22,529 bases of DNA from CAYUIS01 sp964444825 (lineage in GTDB: Bacteria > Chloroflexota > Anaerolineae > B4-G1): assembly GCA_964444825.1 (NCBI GenBank), contig CAYUIS010000082.1, positions 1 to 22,529 of the forward strand, read 5' to 3'. Both the position numbers and the translations under genes were made by a program. Positions 7,720 through 15,495 of this stretch are shown here, in pieces. Each line of letters begins with the position of its first letter. Position 1 is the stretch's first letter. The notes under the pieces were generated by a model. It worked only from the letters and a program-made list of their open reading frames with translations. It searched no databases and was not told the origin of the DNA.

Positions 7720-8661
7720 CTACGCCCGCGCCAACCACCAAATCGCTATCCAGATCATCCCAGCCGCCACCGCGAATTCGATCAACAACATTCCCAGTGA
7801 GACCACTGAGGGCAGAAAAAGGGCACTGTTCATCCTATCTGCCGTCATCGCCACCTGCGAGAGATCCAGCAGAAGGCCAGGCACGGCGACGATAGCGAGG
7901 TTGAAAAAGTACGTCACCACAGATATCCCTACCTGCAAAACGATGATTGCGCCGTACGCAATTCCAATCGCCGCTCCGGACCGGCGAGCCAGGACCGATG
8001 CCAACATCCCTACGGCAGCATTGAGCGTCAGTGTTCCCCACGGCCTGAGCCATCCAGTCACCCCAGCCAGCAACAGCCATATCCAGAACTGGGCTGTTCC
8101 CACCGCGGCATCCACCATAATGCCCGTCATAGTCAGTGATGACAGACCGAACGAACCACTGCCCACTGCCCAGGTGAGCTGAAATGGGGTCAACAACGCC
8201 AGCGTCAGAATAGCCGGCCAAAGACGCACTGCACAGCCGCCTAGCTTGCCCAGCACAATGGACCGCTCGGTCAACAGCGTCGACCGCAGCAGATCGAGCG
8301 TGCCCAATTCGCTCTCTCGCGCGATTGTCATAGCCGTCAGGGCAGGTGCAATCCACGATAGGGCCAAGGCCAGCAGCCAACTGGCGACACTCAGAAGGCA
8401 CACCGCTGGCGCCCCCGTCACGAGGGCTGCTAGTTGCACCGAGTCCGCTGAACCGATAGGACTGAAACCACGGAGATTCTCCAGGAAAGAGCTCAAGATC
8501 ACTGCGGTGCCGCAACCTAGTGCGCCTCCCAACAGCACCGGGTAGAACAGAAAAAAGCGCCGTCCTGGCCACCATCTCTTGCGCCTTATGCGCCGCACCT
8601 CCAGCGCGACCAGTGGATGATCGAGCACTCCACGCCACCTCTGTCTGATACTTGCTACCAT
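7720..8661 (-). CDS. ABC-2 type transporter permease (first permease)
   Basis: A 313-residue membrane protein with about six TM segments. It opens with a short cytoplasmic region (HPLVALEVRRIRRKRWWPGRRFFLFYPVLLG) and contains the ABC-2 coupling stretch TAMTIARESELGTLDLLRSTLLTERSIVLGKL, closely parallel to the second permease. The two are therefore likely paralogous halves of one heterodimeric channel. The rest is strongly hydrophobic with few charges. The ATG at 8661 has a GAAGGGA ribosome-binding site and lies 44 bases after the ATPase gene; the next permease follows after 10 bases. The substrate is unknown. Its neighbours (MoxR, DUF58, membrane-anchored glutamine-amidotransferase-like protein) point to envelope biogenesis or motility-type ABC exporters rather than nutrient uptake. 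Confidence 0.85.
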   Translation of the reverse strand: MVASIRQRWRGVLDHPLVALEVRRIRRKRWWPGRRFFLFYPVLLGGALGCGTAVILSSFLENLRGFSPIGSADSVQLAALVTGAPAVCLLSVASWLLALALSWIAPALTAMTIARESELGTLDLLRSTLLTERSIVLGKLGGCAVRLWPAILTLALLTPFQLTWAVGSGSFGLSSLTMTGIMVDAAVGTAQFWIWLLLAGVTGWLRPWGTLTLNAAVGMLASVLARRSGAAIGIAYGAIIVLQVGISVVTYFFNLAIVAVPGLLLDLSQVAMTADRMNSALFLPSVVSLGMLLIEFAVAAGMIWIAIWWLARA

Positions 8662-8705
8662 TTGTCCCTTCGATACCTGCGCCCTTACCGATCGCGCGGC
8701 TCCGT

Positions 8706-9677
8706 CTATGACACGATCCCCTGCGTCAGCCTCAGGAACACGTCCTCCAGATCGCCCGTCTCCTCTCGGAAGCTCAGCACCGGGAACCCGGCACCCACCA
8801 ATTCACCCAACAGTTGTGCCACTCCCTCGTCGTTCCCGGCGAACGTTACCTCCAGGTTTCCCCCGCCGTTGTCCATAACCCTCTCTACCTGTGTGACGCC
8901 TGAACAGGCCTCCAACCAGGCGTGTGCCTTCTCAACGATATGACTGAGCTCGTCAGGGCCTTGCGCCATCAGTCCGATTCTCACCACTCGTTGGACCCGG
9001 ACGCGCTGCCGCATCTCGTCCAGCGTGCCTGTCGCCACCAGGCTTCCCTGCTCGATGATGCCGATGTGTGTGCAGACTTCCTCGATCTCGGATAGAATGT
9101 GCGAAGAAACCAAAATCGTCTTCCCCATCGCCTGCAGTTCTTGTAGCAGCTCCCGAATCTCGACCCGCGCACGCGGATCAAGCCCTGACGCTGGTTCGTC
9201 GAGGATCAGCACTTGGGGATCGTGAGCCAGCGCTCGGGCCAGACAGAGTCGCTGCCTCATCCCCCGTGAGAGAGCCTCCACGTAATCATCCCGCCGGTGG
9301 GCCAGGTCCACCAGTTCGAGCAGGTCATCTGCGAGGCGACCGCGTATCTCGTGGGGTATCTCGTAGCAGGCGGCAAAGAAATCCAGGTACTCCCACACCT
9401 TCATATCTCCGTACACGCCAAAGAAATCAGGCATATAGCCGATAGTCCGCCGTACGTCACGCCGGTTCTTGAGCACCGAGTAGCCTGCTACCCACGCCTC
9501 CCCTGCCGTCGGGCGCAAAAGTGTTGCCAGGATGCGCATGGTCGTCGTCTTGCCTGCTCCATTTGCCCCGACAAGACCGTAAACGGTTCCTGCTTCGACT
9601 TGAAGATTCAGCCCCTTCAAAGCCATCAGCTTGTCATAGTGCTTGGTCAGTCCACGTGTCTCGATGATAACTGTCAT
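8706..9677 (-). CDS. ABC transporter ATP-binding protein
   Basis: From the chosen start the protein is 323 residues, a normal length for NatA/CcmA-type ATPases. Walker A is GANGAGKTT (37-45), the Q-loop region is around YMPDFFG (81-87), the signature is LSRGM (136-140, a variant of LSGGQ), Walker B is VLILDE (156-161), and the D-loop is SGLDP. The H-loop is in SSHILSEIEEV, and a C-terminal extension of about 100 residues follows. It supplies ATP-driven power for the two permeases encoded directly downstream. I chose ATG at 9677 because it gives a TAATG overlap with the preceding gene and begins right at the first strand (MTVIIETRGLTKHY). A longer frame to 9725 adds 16 residues buried in the upstream gene. 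Assignment is firm; the substrate is unknown. Confidence 0.93.
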   Translation of the reverse strand: MTVIIETRGLTKHYDKLMALKGLNLQVEAGTVYGLVGANGAGKTTTMRILATLLRPTAGEAWVAGYSVLKNRRDVRRTIGYMPDFFGVYGDMKVWEYLDFFAACYEIPHEIRGRLADDLLELVDLAHRRDDYVEALSRGMRQRLCLARALAHDPQVLILDEPASGLDPRARVEIRELLQELQAMGKTILVSSHILSEIEEVCTHIGIIEQGSLVATGTLDEMRQRVRVQRVVRIGLMAQGPDELSHIVEKAHAWLEACSGVTQVERVMDNGGGNLEVTFAGNDEGVAQLLGELVGAGFPVLSFREETGDLEDVFLRLTQGIVS

Positions 9678-12148
9678 TAACGGTGCCCCTTGAGCGTGAT
9701 CGTCAGTCCGTGTACCTCCGCCCACGTCTCTTGTCCTGTCTCAAACCGGATCAGCACGCCTCCCGATGACGAGACGTATGCTTCTGCATCACGGATCAGG
9801 TGTGTCCCCCAGCCCACTCCCAATCTCTCCCAGCCAGCACGCTCTTCGCGCCAGAGAAAGACCGACGGCGCTTTACCACTGAAACTGCTACCCTGGAGGT
9901 CGAGCACCAGTTCATCCACGTGCTTCACATTCACTTCGGGCCAAAGGGTGAAACGGAAGGTAACTTCCGATTCAGGACCCAGGTGGAACCCCTCGGGCCA
10001 CACGTTCACCTCACCAGCGCTCTCCTCTACTTGGCGCAACACAAAATCCGGTGGGACCGTGATCGTCTGGTCTGTGTCCAACCCAGCCACCGCCAGCGCA
10101 TACACGTAAACGGCCATCTCGGACATAGAGAACGATCGATCCACCACCGTGACCGGCAAAGGTACCTGATCCACCCAACCAACCAGATACACCCCACTGC
10201 TCAGATCACTACTCAGATATCCTAACCCGCCCGCAGCCGGCGCAGTTTCTCGATCGTATGAAAACACAGCCTGAAGGAACTGATGCTTTCGATAAAGTTC
10301 CCGATCGTCCCAATAGTTTCCCGGACCCAAGATCTGTTCCGGCATCCCAACCCAGGTCGGACTCACACTGCACGGCAGATACACGCTCACCTCGTCGCCA
10401 GCTCCCAGATCGCCCAATCGCTGCTCGTGGTTGCCTACGACAATGAGTGCGTCCTTCAGCTCGTTTTCGCCGTTGCGCAGCGTTCCCGTCACCTCCAGCT
10501 CACCCGCTTCGCTGGCCGAGAGCCGCAGATCGGAGCTCACCGGTGAGACTGGCGTATAGCCCTCGGCGATGAAGGGGTGAATACCTCCGACGTCCACCCG
10601 CAGATCCGTCACGGTACCACCCGATGCCTCCTCGATCACGACCAGTGGCTGGCGGGCAGGTCCGCCGTAGAAATCGCCGGCGATCTCGCGCACACCCGCC
10701 CCCCCCATCCAGACATCATAGTTGGCACGTCGAGGGGAAAAAACACCCACCACCTGCCCCACCCGGCCGGTCCTAGAGTCCTCTGGAACGAACACGACTG
10801 CCAGCCGGTGCACAATTGGGACGAGTCCGCGGATCTGGAAACCGGTCACATAGGCGCACGCCGAGAATCCCACAATCAACGCCGGAATGGTCAACCAGGC
10901 CAATTCCCGTCGATCCAGCTTCCGCAGCAAGACATAGTTGACCGGGCCTATGAGTATTGTGTAGGCCAGCATAAAACCCAGGATTTGTAGCGTTGACGGC
11001 AACTCGAGGCCGGGAATTGCGTTGACTGCATCCCTCGCTCGGTAACCATCGCGCACGGTAAAGCGCCCGGCACCTGGACCGTGAGCCCTTACGATCAACT
11101 CCCACAATCGCCCATTGTCGTCCCATTGACCAAAAGGCTTCACCCCAGCCTCAAACGCCACAAAGTCCACCACACCCTCGCCAATGGACCTGCGAGCCCA
11201 AAGCACGACTTCACCATCGTCACCCTCTTGCGTAATGATGGTTTCTCCAGTCCGCAGCCTGGCCCGGGCCACAGGAAATGGCCCAGAAACCGTGGGGACG
11301 CCTATCCGCTCCCCCAGCCCTGTCAGCTCATCCAGCGAACGAGTGCCCTCAATTGTAACGGGCAGCAGGTCCTCCACGCCGGCAACGGTGCGCCCGGCTC
11401 CAGCGCCGCCTCCCACCACCAGATGTCCACCGTGGGCCAGCCACGTGTCCATCGCCTCCCGCTGAGGCCCACTGAGCACGCTCGTGTCCACGTCACTCAG
11501 GATCAACAGGTCCAGTGCCTCCCAGCCCAGTGGATCCGGCGGCAGTTTCCTCAGATCCAGATGTGCCACCACCGCCCTTCCACTCACTGGCGCAACCCCG
11601 CTCAAAAAGTCGAGGGTCGAGGGCCTGCTGCTGGCTACGCCGTAGAGACGGTCGTTCGCGCCCATCCACGCTACAGACACCTGATGGGATGCCAGCAGCT
11701 TCTCCCCAGCCTGCAAGCGCACGTCGACCCTGGAGCGGGACGACGTGCCGGTGGCTGGTACGTACAGGTGATATGCCTTGCGCGAATGGGAAGGTAAAAG
11801 AACTGCCCGGGTGTATAGGCTTGGCTGAGGGTCATTCGCTGAACGGGCCAAAGCAGCCTGTAGCTCACCTTCGATATCCGTCCCCTCATTCGACACGACA
11901 ACGTATATGGGACACCACGCTCCGCCATCGCCGGAACGACACGTGCCATCAAAGCCTGCCGACACAAATACCTGCGGATCGACGTCCTGGGCTGTGACAG
12001 GTCTCTGTATACACAAAGCTGAGACGCCGACAGTTGCGACAAAGACCAGGATCATCAGGCCGCCGAGGGTGATCCCCTGCCTCCTGTCCCCTGCCTCCTG
12101 CTCCCTGCCCCCTGCCTCTTGCATCCTGCTTCCTGCCCCCTGCCTCAT
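9677..12148 (-). CDS. Large exported two-TM protein with glutamine-amidotransferase-like fold, first gene of the envelope operon
   Basis: An 823-residue protein. Residues 1-30 are an odd Gly/Gln/Arg/Glu-rich lead encoded by a 7-base tandem repeat. Residues 31-48 are hydrophobic and a likely signal peptide ends near VTA-QD (53/54). An extracytoplasmic N domain (54-386) contains a Rossmann-like stretch (LDLLILSDVDTSVL then MDTWLAHGGHLVVGGG, about 212-249) typical of membrane-linked glutamine-amidotransferase-like proteins encoded near MoxR/DUF58. The catalytic Cys of true amidotransferases is not evident, so the fold may be structural. Two TM segments (387-406 and 417-437) flank a short RKLDRRELAW loop, a pairing seen in this family. 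The remaining 380 residues are extracytoplasmic and beta-rich. ATG at 12148 has a strong GGAGGAG site and a near-consensus promoter. Function unknown; it probably works with the exporter. Confidence 0.8.
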   Translation of the reverse strand: MRQGAGSRMQEAGGREQEAGDRRQGITLGGLMILVFVATVGVSALCIQRPVTAQDVDPQVFVSAGFDGTCRSGDGGAWCPIYVVVSNEGTDIEGELQAALARSANDPQPSLYTRAVLLPSHSRKAYHLYVPATGTSSRSRVDVRLQAGEKLLASHQVSVAWMGANDRLYGVASSRPSTLDFLSGVAPVSGRAVVAHLDLRKLPPDPLGWEALDLLILSDVDTSVLSGPQREAMDTWLAHGGHLVVGGGAGAGRTVAGVEDLLPVTIEGTRSLDELTGLGERIGVPTVSGPFPVARARLRTGETIITQEGDDGEVVLWARRSIGEGVVDFVAFEAGVKPFGQWDDNGRLWELIVRAHGPGAGRFTVRDGYRARDAVNAIPGLELPSTLQILGFMLAYTILIGPVNYVLLRKLDRRELAWLTIPALIVGFSACAYVTGFQIRGLVPIVHRLAVVFVPEDSRTGRVGQVVGVFSPRRANYDVWMGGAGVREIAGDFYGGPARQPLVVIEEASGGTVTDLRVDVGGIHPFIAEGYTPVSPVSSDLRLSASEAGELEVTGTLRNGENELKDALIVVGNHEQRLGDLGAGDEVSVYLPCSVSPTWVGMPEQILGPGNYWDDRELYRKHQFLQAVFSYDRETAPAAGGLGYLSSDLSSGVYLVGWVDQVPLPVTVVDRSFSMSEMAVYVYALAVAGLDTDQTITVPPDFVLRQVEESAGEVNVWPEGFHLGPESEVTFRFTLWPEVNVKHVDELVLDLQGSSFSGKAPSVFLWREERAGWERLGVGWGTHLIRDAEAYVSSSGGVLIRFETGQETWAEVHGLTITLKGHR
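12076..12145. repeat. Heptanucleotide tandem repeat, about 10 units of CCTGCCT
   Basis: Ten consecutive 7-base units related to CCTGCCT (AGGCAGG on the coding strand) fill exactly 70 bases. Variants include CCTGTCC, CCTGCTC, CCTGCCC, CTTGCAT and CCTGCTT. The array lies inside the coding region of the large exported protein, between its ATG and the hydrophobic signal segment, and encodes its low-complexity first 24 residues. Short tandem heptamers of this general kind are known as repetitive elements in some filamentous bacteria such as cyanobacteria. Because 7 is not a multiple of 3, loss or gain of one unit would shift the frame. Confidence 0.85.
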
Positions 12149-12151
12149 TAA

Positions 12152-12158
12152 CTCCTCC
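12152..12158 (-). promoter_or_regulatory. Ribosome-binding site GGAGGAG deciding the 12148 start
   Basis: GGAGGAG lies four bases upstream of the ATG at 12148. It is the strongest Shine-Dalgarno match in this region and selects the upstream ATG over the later Met codons at residues 9 and 32. The repeat-encoded N-terminus is therefore probably translated. Confidence 0.75.
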
Positions 12159-12171
12159 AGCGCACAACGGT

Positions 12172-12199
12172 ATTATAGCACATCCTCAACCCCGCTCAA
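12172..12199 (-). promoter_or_regulatory. Extended -10 promoter of the long minus-strand operon
   Basis: On the minus strand a perfect TATAAT (12177-12172) is preceded by TGC, giving an extended -10. It follows TTGAGC (12199-12194) with a 16-base spacer. The expected start of transcription is near 12165, leaving a leader of roughly 15-20 bases with the GGAGGAG site. No comparably good promoter was noticed inside the downstream genes, which are separated by at most 54 bases, so this one may drive all ten. Confidence 0.75.
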
Positions 12200-12243
12200 C
12201 TCCCGGCGGCAGACGATTTCCAGCCGAATACCCAACGGTTCTC

Positions 12244-12271
12244 TTGCACTCTGCGATCAGTGTGATAAACT
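12244..12271 (+). promoter_or_regulatory. Possible divergent promoter for the membrane glycosyltransferase gene
   Basis: TTGCAC (12244-12249) and TAAACT (12266-12271) are spaced by 16 bases, and TGA directly before the -10 gives an extended -10. Transcription would begin near 12278, which coincides with the candidate start codons (ATG at 12277 and 12280), so the mRNA could be leaderless. The -10 match is only moderate. Confidence 0.4.
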
Positions 12272-12276
12272 AGGTG

Positions 12277-14229
12277 ATGATGAGAACAAGACCTGATCTG
12301 CGTTCGTTAGCCAACCCCACCGTTACCTCCGCCCTCGTTTCCCTGACTCTCACGATCCTGCTCTACGGGGACGCCCTCTCGCTCCCTCTGTTCTCCGACG
12401 ACTTGATCCAGATTCCATGGCTCGAATCCATCACGTGGCGCGAACTGTGGACCAGCCCCAGTCCTTACCGCTACTATCGCCCTCTGTGGTACACGCTCTG
12501 GCGTCTGTGGGGTATGCTCTTCGGAGGGTTCTACCCGTTCGGGCTTCATCTTCTCAACCTCATCGCTCACTTTGCTGCCTCCTGCCTCGCAGGACTGCTC
12601 GCGGCCACCTGGTTGCATCCGTCTCCCCAGCGAACTGGACCGAAAGCTGGGGAGCCAACCATCATCGCCTGTATCACCACCGCCCTGTTTGCCGTTTTCC
12701 CCTTCTCACGCCAGGCGGTGGCCTGGCCTGGCGCGGTCTACAACCCACTGGTAAGCGCGATGGCTGCCGGCGCCCTGGTCGCCTATGACCGAGGTCGGCA
12801 AAGCAACGGGAATCGATGGATTACCCTGGCGCTCCTGCTCGCCGCCCTGGCTCCTCTCACATACGAAACCGGACTCCTGGTCGGGATACTCGTCGTCCTG
12901 GTCGAGGGTCTGGGCCGGCTCACGCATCGCTGGTCGCGTCGCTCGTGGTGGCCGCTTGCCTTCCTCTGCCTTCTGCCCATCAATCTTGCCCTGTGGCGCG
13001 CGATGCGAGGAAAAGGCATCATCGGCTTTGGCCTGACGCCCGCCGATTTACGCGGCAACGTGGGATACCTGGCGCAAGGGTTGATCTACCCCGTAGCGCC
13101 GCTGGCGCAACGGGCAGCCCAATGGCTCTCAGCCGCTCCCGAGTTGTGCCTGTGGCTTGTCGCGCTGCCCACGCTCGCCCTACTCGTGTGGTCCGGTCTG
13201 CGACGAAACCGGGACTTGGTCCTATTAGGAGGAATCTGGTTCGCGTTGTTCGCCTTGCCCCCGGTGGTTTCTATGGAGGCCGACTGGTTTGCACTGGCGC
13301 CTCGTTTCCTATATATGACGGCCGCGGGAGCCTGCCTGATCTGGGCCGCCGCCCTCGCCGAATGGCTGCCCCGCCTACGCGCGCCGTTCCGGCCGCTGGC
13401 GACAAGCCTAGTCCTTGCCGCTCTCCTGATACCAGCGGTGGGCTTTGTTCGGGACGGGATGTACCTTTACGACATGGCCTGTGAGAGCATTTGGCAGGCG
13501 GCCTCTGCCGCTTCCCAGCAGCAATCCGTCTTCCTGGTCAATCTGCCCATGCGCGTCACACCGCACGACCGCACGTATCCGCTTGGGTTCGAGGGCGTCA
13601 CGCCACTCCCCAAACGTGTTCCCGCCGAAAAGCTCCTGTACGCCCACTCCGCCTACCCTGCCCAGGCCATCTCCTTTGGCGTCGTCGCGGCCGATCAGCC
13701 TCCTGGGTACTCCTACCAGCCCTACGGCCAGCCAGGGGGGTGGCAAGATGTGATGAGGGCCGTTCGCCAGGGCCGTACCGTCTACCTAACTCGCTACGAG
13801 GCTGACCGTATCCATTTGGTCGAGGCTGGCGCAGCAGGTACACCCATCCCCGGTGAGCGAGTGGCCCGGTTCAACGACCGCGTGACCCTCCTGCGTGCGG
13901 TCGTCACTTGCGATGAGTCGGCTCAGGTACACTTGACAGCTTACTGGAGGGTTGATGAGCCGGTGGAAACGGATGCAACCGTATTCGCGCACCTCATCAC
14001 CCCTGACGGCTCGCTGATCACGCAAGCCGATGGCTACCCACTGCTCCATATGCTCCCATTCTGGCTATGGGAGCCCGGCGAGGTCGTGCGAGACGTGCGT
14101 CACTTCCCGCCGGTGCCTGAGGGCGACTATGTCGTCAGATTAGGCTTATGGGATCTGTCAACCGGAGACCGATGGCCAGCAGCCGGACGTGAAGACGGTA
14201 CAGTCCTCCTCCCTGTCCGCTGTCCCTAG
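12277..14229 (+). CDS. GT-C-like membrane glycosyltransferase with C-terminal beta-sandwich domain
   Basis: About 650 residues. The N-terminal two thirds contain roughly ten hydrophobic segments. The first extracytoplasmic loop carries an Asp pair (FSDDLIQIPW, D41-D42) followed by YYRPLWYTLWRL, the arrangement of GT-C (PMT/ArnT-like) enzymes, which transfer sugars from lipid-phosphate donors outside the membrane. Residues from about 540 to the end (VHLTAYWRVDEPVETDATVFAHLITPDG ... LWEPGEVVRDVRHFPPVPEGDYVVRLGLWD) look like an extracytoplasmic beta-sandwich that I associate with Chloroflexota membrane glycosyltransferases. The start is ambiguous: GTG 12274, ATG 12277 or ATG 12280, with only a weak AGGTG before them. 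It is transcribed away from the envelope operon. Donor and acceptor are unknown; surface glycan or protein glycosylation is the likely setting. Confidence 0.72.
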   Translation: MMRTRPDLRSLANPTVTSALVSLTLTILLYGDALSLPLFSDDLIQIPWLESITWRELWTSPSPYRYYRPLWYTLWRLWGMLFGGFYPFGLHLLNLIAHFAASCLAGLLAATWLHPSPQRTGPKAGEPTIIACITTALFAVFPFSRQAVAWPGAVYNPLVSAMAAGALVAYDRGRQSNGNRWITLALLLAALAPLTYETGLLVGILVVLVEGLGRLTHRWSRRSWWPLAFLCLLPINLALWRAMRGKGIIGFGLTPADLRGNVGYLAQGLIYPVAPLAQRAAQWLSAAPELCLWLVALPTLALLVWSGLRRNRDLVLLGGIWFALFALPPVVSMEADWFALAPRFLYMTAAGACLIWAAALAEWLPRLRAPFRPLATSLVLAALLIPAVGFVRDGMYLYDMACESIWQAASAASQQQSVFLVNLPMRVTPHDRTYPLGFEGVTPLPKRVPAEKLLYAHSAYPAQAISFGVVAADQPPGYSYQPYGQPGGWQDVMRAVRQGRTVYLTRYEADRIHLVEAGAAGTPIPGERVARFNDRVTLLRAVVTCDESAQVHLTAYWRVDEPVETDATVFAHLITPDGSLITQADGYPLLHMLPFWLWEPGEVVRDVRHFPPVPEGDYVVRLGLWDLSTGDRWPAAGREDGTVLLPVRCP

Positions 14230-14350
14230 CCCCTTGACTGGTCCTATTGATCTCACTCAGACCATTCGCGCCTTTGTAACAGAACTGTAACGTCCCCGAC
14301 ACCCCTCTGCCTGGGCACCTGTGGTATCTTGTGGGAAGTGGAGAATCCGT

Positions 14351-14382
14351 GTAGAATGCGATTGAAGTAGAATGCCATTGAA
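14351..14382. repeat. 16-base tandem duplication upstream of the L,D-transpeptidase gene
   Basis: GTAGAATGCGATTGAA (14351-14366) is followed immediately by GTAGAATGCCATTGAA (14367-14382), differing at one base. The pair lies 34 bases before the start codon at 14416 in a 186-base intergenic stretch. That stretch also has two TGTAAC copies near 14275-14290. The duplication could be a regulator site or simply a recent slippage event; no terminator hairpin was evident in the stretch. Confidence 0.7.
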
Positions 14383-14415
14383 GGTTGAAGCTGTGTTGAG
14401 TGGTGGGACAAGACG

Positions 14416-15483
14416 ATGACAAGGAACAAAGATATACCACAGATAAGCCGCCGTGACTTTTTGAAGAACACCAGTGCTGCGCTGGCGGGGTTGGCACTGC
14501 CGATCTCGTCGCCCGTTCTTTCTCTGCCGCCAGATCACGATAGCGCAGTGGGTGCTACACACGTACGTCGACAGCCACCCGCCCCTATGGGCCGCATCGC
14601 TACGTGGTGGCGACAGGCTGTGCACAGCGAGCCTACTCTCGATGCCCCCCAGGTGGCGTGGAAAAGCCGTGACGAGATCATTTCGCTCACGAACGCTGTC
14701 AAAGGAGAGGCCCCTTGGCCCCGCAATCCGATCTGGTACCATACCGACGAAGGATTCATCCACAGCGGCTACGTGCAGCCTGTAGACTGCTCTCCCAGCA
14801 CCGAGATCGTCACCAACGTAACGGAGCGCGGTTTCTGGGGCCAGGTCTGTGTCCCCATCGCCGAGGCTCGCTGGCAACCCGATAGCGCGCGCGTTCGGTA
14901 CAAGCTCTACTATGGCACCGTGTACCGCGTGGTCGATGCCGTGCAGGATAGTGAGGGAGAGTGGTGGTACCGACTCCAGGAGGGCATCACCTACTCGCCT
15001 GGTCCGTTCGTTCCCGCCTGGTCCATATGCCGCATTTCCCCTGGGCAACTGACCCCCATCTCACCGGGCCATCCCGACAAGTGGATTAGGATCAGTCGCG
15101 AAGATCAGAGGCTGACCTGCTTCGAGGGCGAGAAAGCGGTGTTCACCACCCCCATCTCCTCCGGAGCACCTGGGACAGTGACGCCCCGGGGTGAACATCA
15201 TATCCATCTCAAACGTCACACGAGCCGCATGATCGGCGGGACCGGTGACGGTTATTACGATCTACCAGGGGTTGCGTTTCCGGTCTACTTTACGGCCTCA
15301 GCCTGTGCCGTTCACGGGTGCTACTGGCACAACGATTTCGTCCGTCCGCACAGCCACGGCTGTGTGAACGTAACTGGCAAGGCAGCCCAATGGGTCTTCC
15401 GCTGGACCGATCCAGTGATCCCTTATGATACCTTCCAGCAGCCGGCCGCCCGCGGGGAGGGCACCACCATCATTGTCGTCTGA
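14416..15483 (+). CDS. Tat-exported L,D-transpeptidase (YkuD domain)
   Basis: A 355-residue protein. The N-terminus has a twin-arginine motif (SRRDFLK, about residues 11-17) followed by a hydrophobic stretch (AALAGLALPISSPVL), so export through the Tat pathway is predicted. Residues 60-210 are a variable extracytoplasmic region. The YkuD domain occupies about 218-350, with H300 (AVHG) and the catalytic motif SHGC (S313-C316) followed by VNV, the full signature of L,D-transpeptidases. These enzymes form 3-3 cross-links in peptidoglycan or attach proteins to it, using Cys as nucleophile. The ATG at 14416 is preceded by GGTGGG. It stands 186 bases after the glycosyltransferase gene and 12 bases before the next gene. 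The family is clear; the biological substrate, especially if the host has little peptidoglycan, is not. Confidence 0.92.
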   Translation: MTRNKDIPQISRRDFLKNTSAALAGLALPISSPVLSLPPDHDSAVGATHVRRQPPAPMGRIATWWRQAVHSEPTLDAPQVAWKSRDEIISLTNAVKGEAPWPRNPIWYHTDEGFIHSGYVQPVDCSPSTEIVTNVTERGFWGQVCVPIAEARWQPDSARVRYKLYYGTVYRVVDAVQDSEGEWWYRLQEGITYSPGPFVPAWSICRISPGQLTPISPGHPDKWIRISREDQRLTCFEGEKAVFTTPISSGAPGTVTPRGEHHIHLKRHTSRMIGGTGDGYYDLPGVAFPVYFTASACAVHGCYWHNDFVRPHSHGCVNVTGKAAQWVFRWTDPVIPYDTFQQPAARGEGTTIIVV

Positions 15484-15495
15484 AGCGTATCGGCT

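Noticed and set aside
9678..9725. Upstream extension of the ABC ATPase gene
   Set aside because: The extra 16 residues lie inside the preceding gene and add no conserved sequence; the TAATG overlap start fits better.
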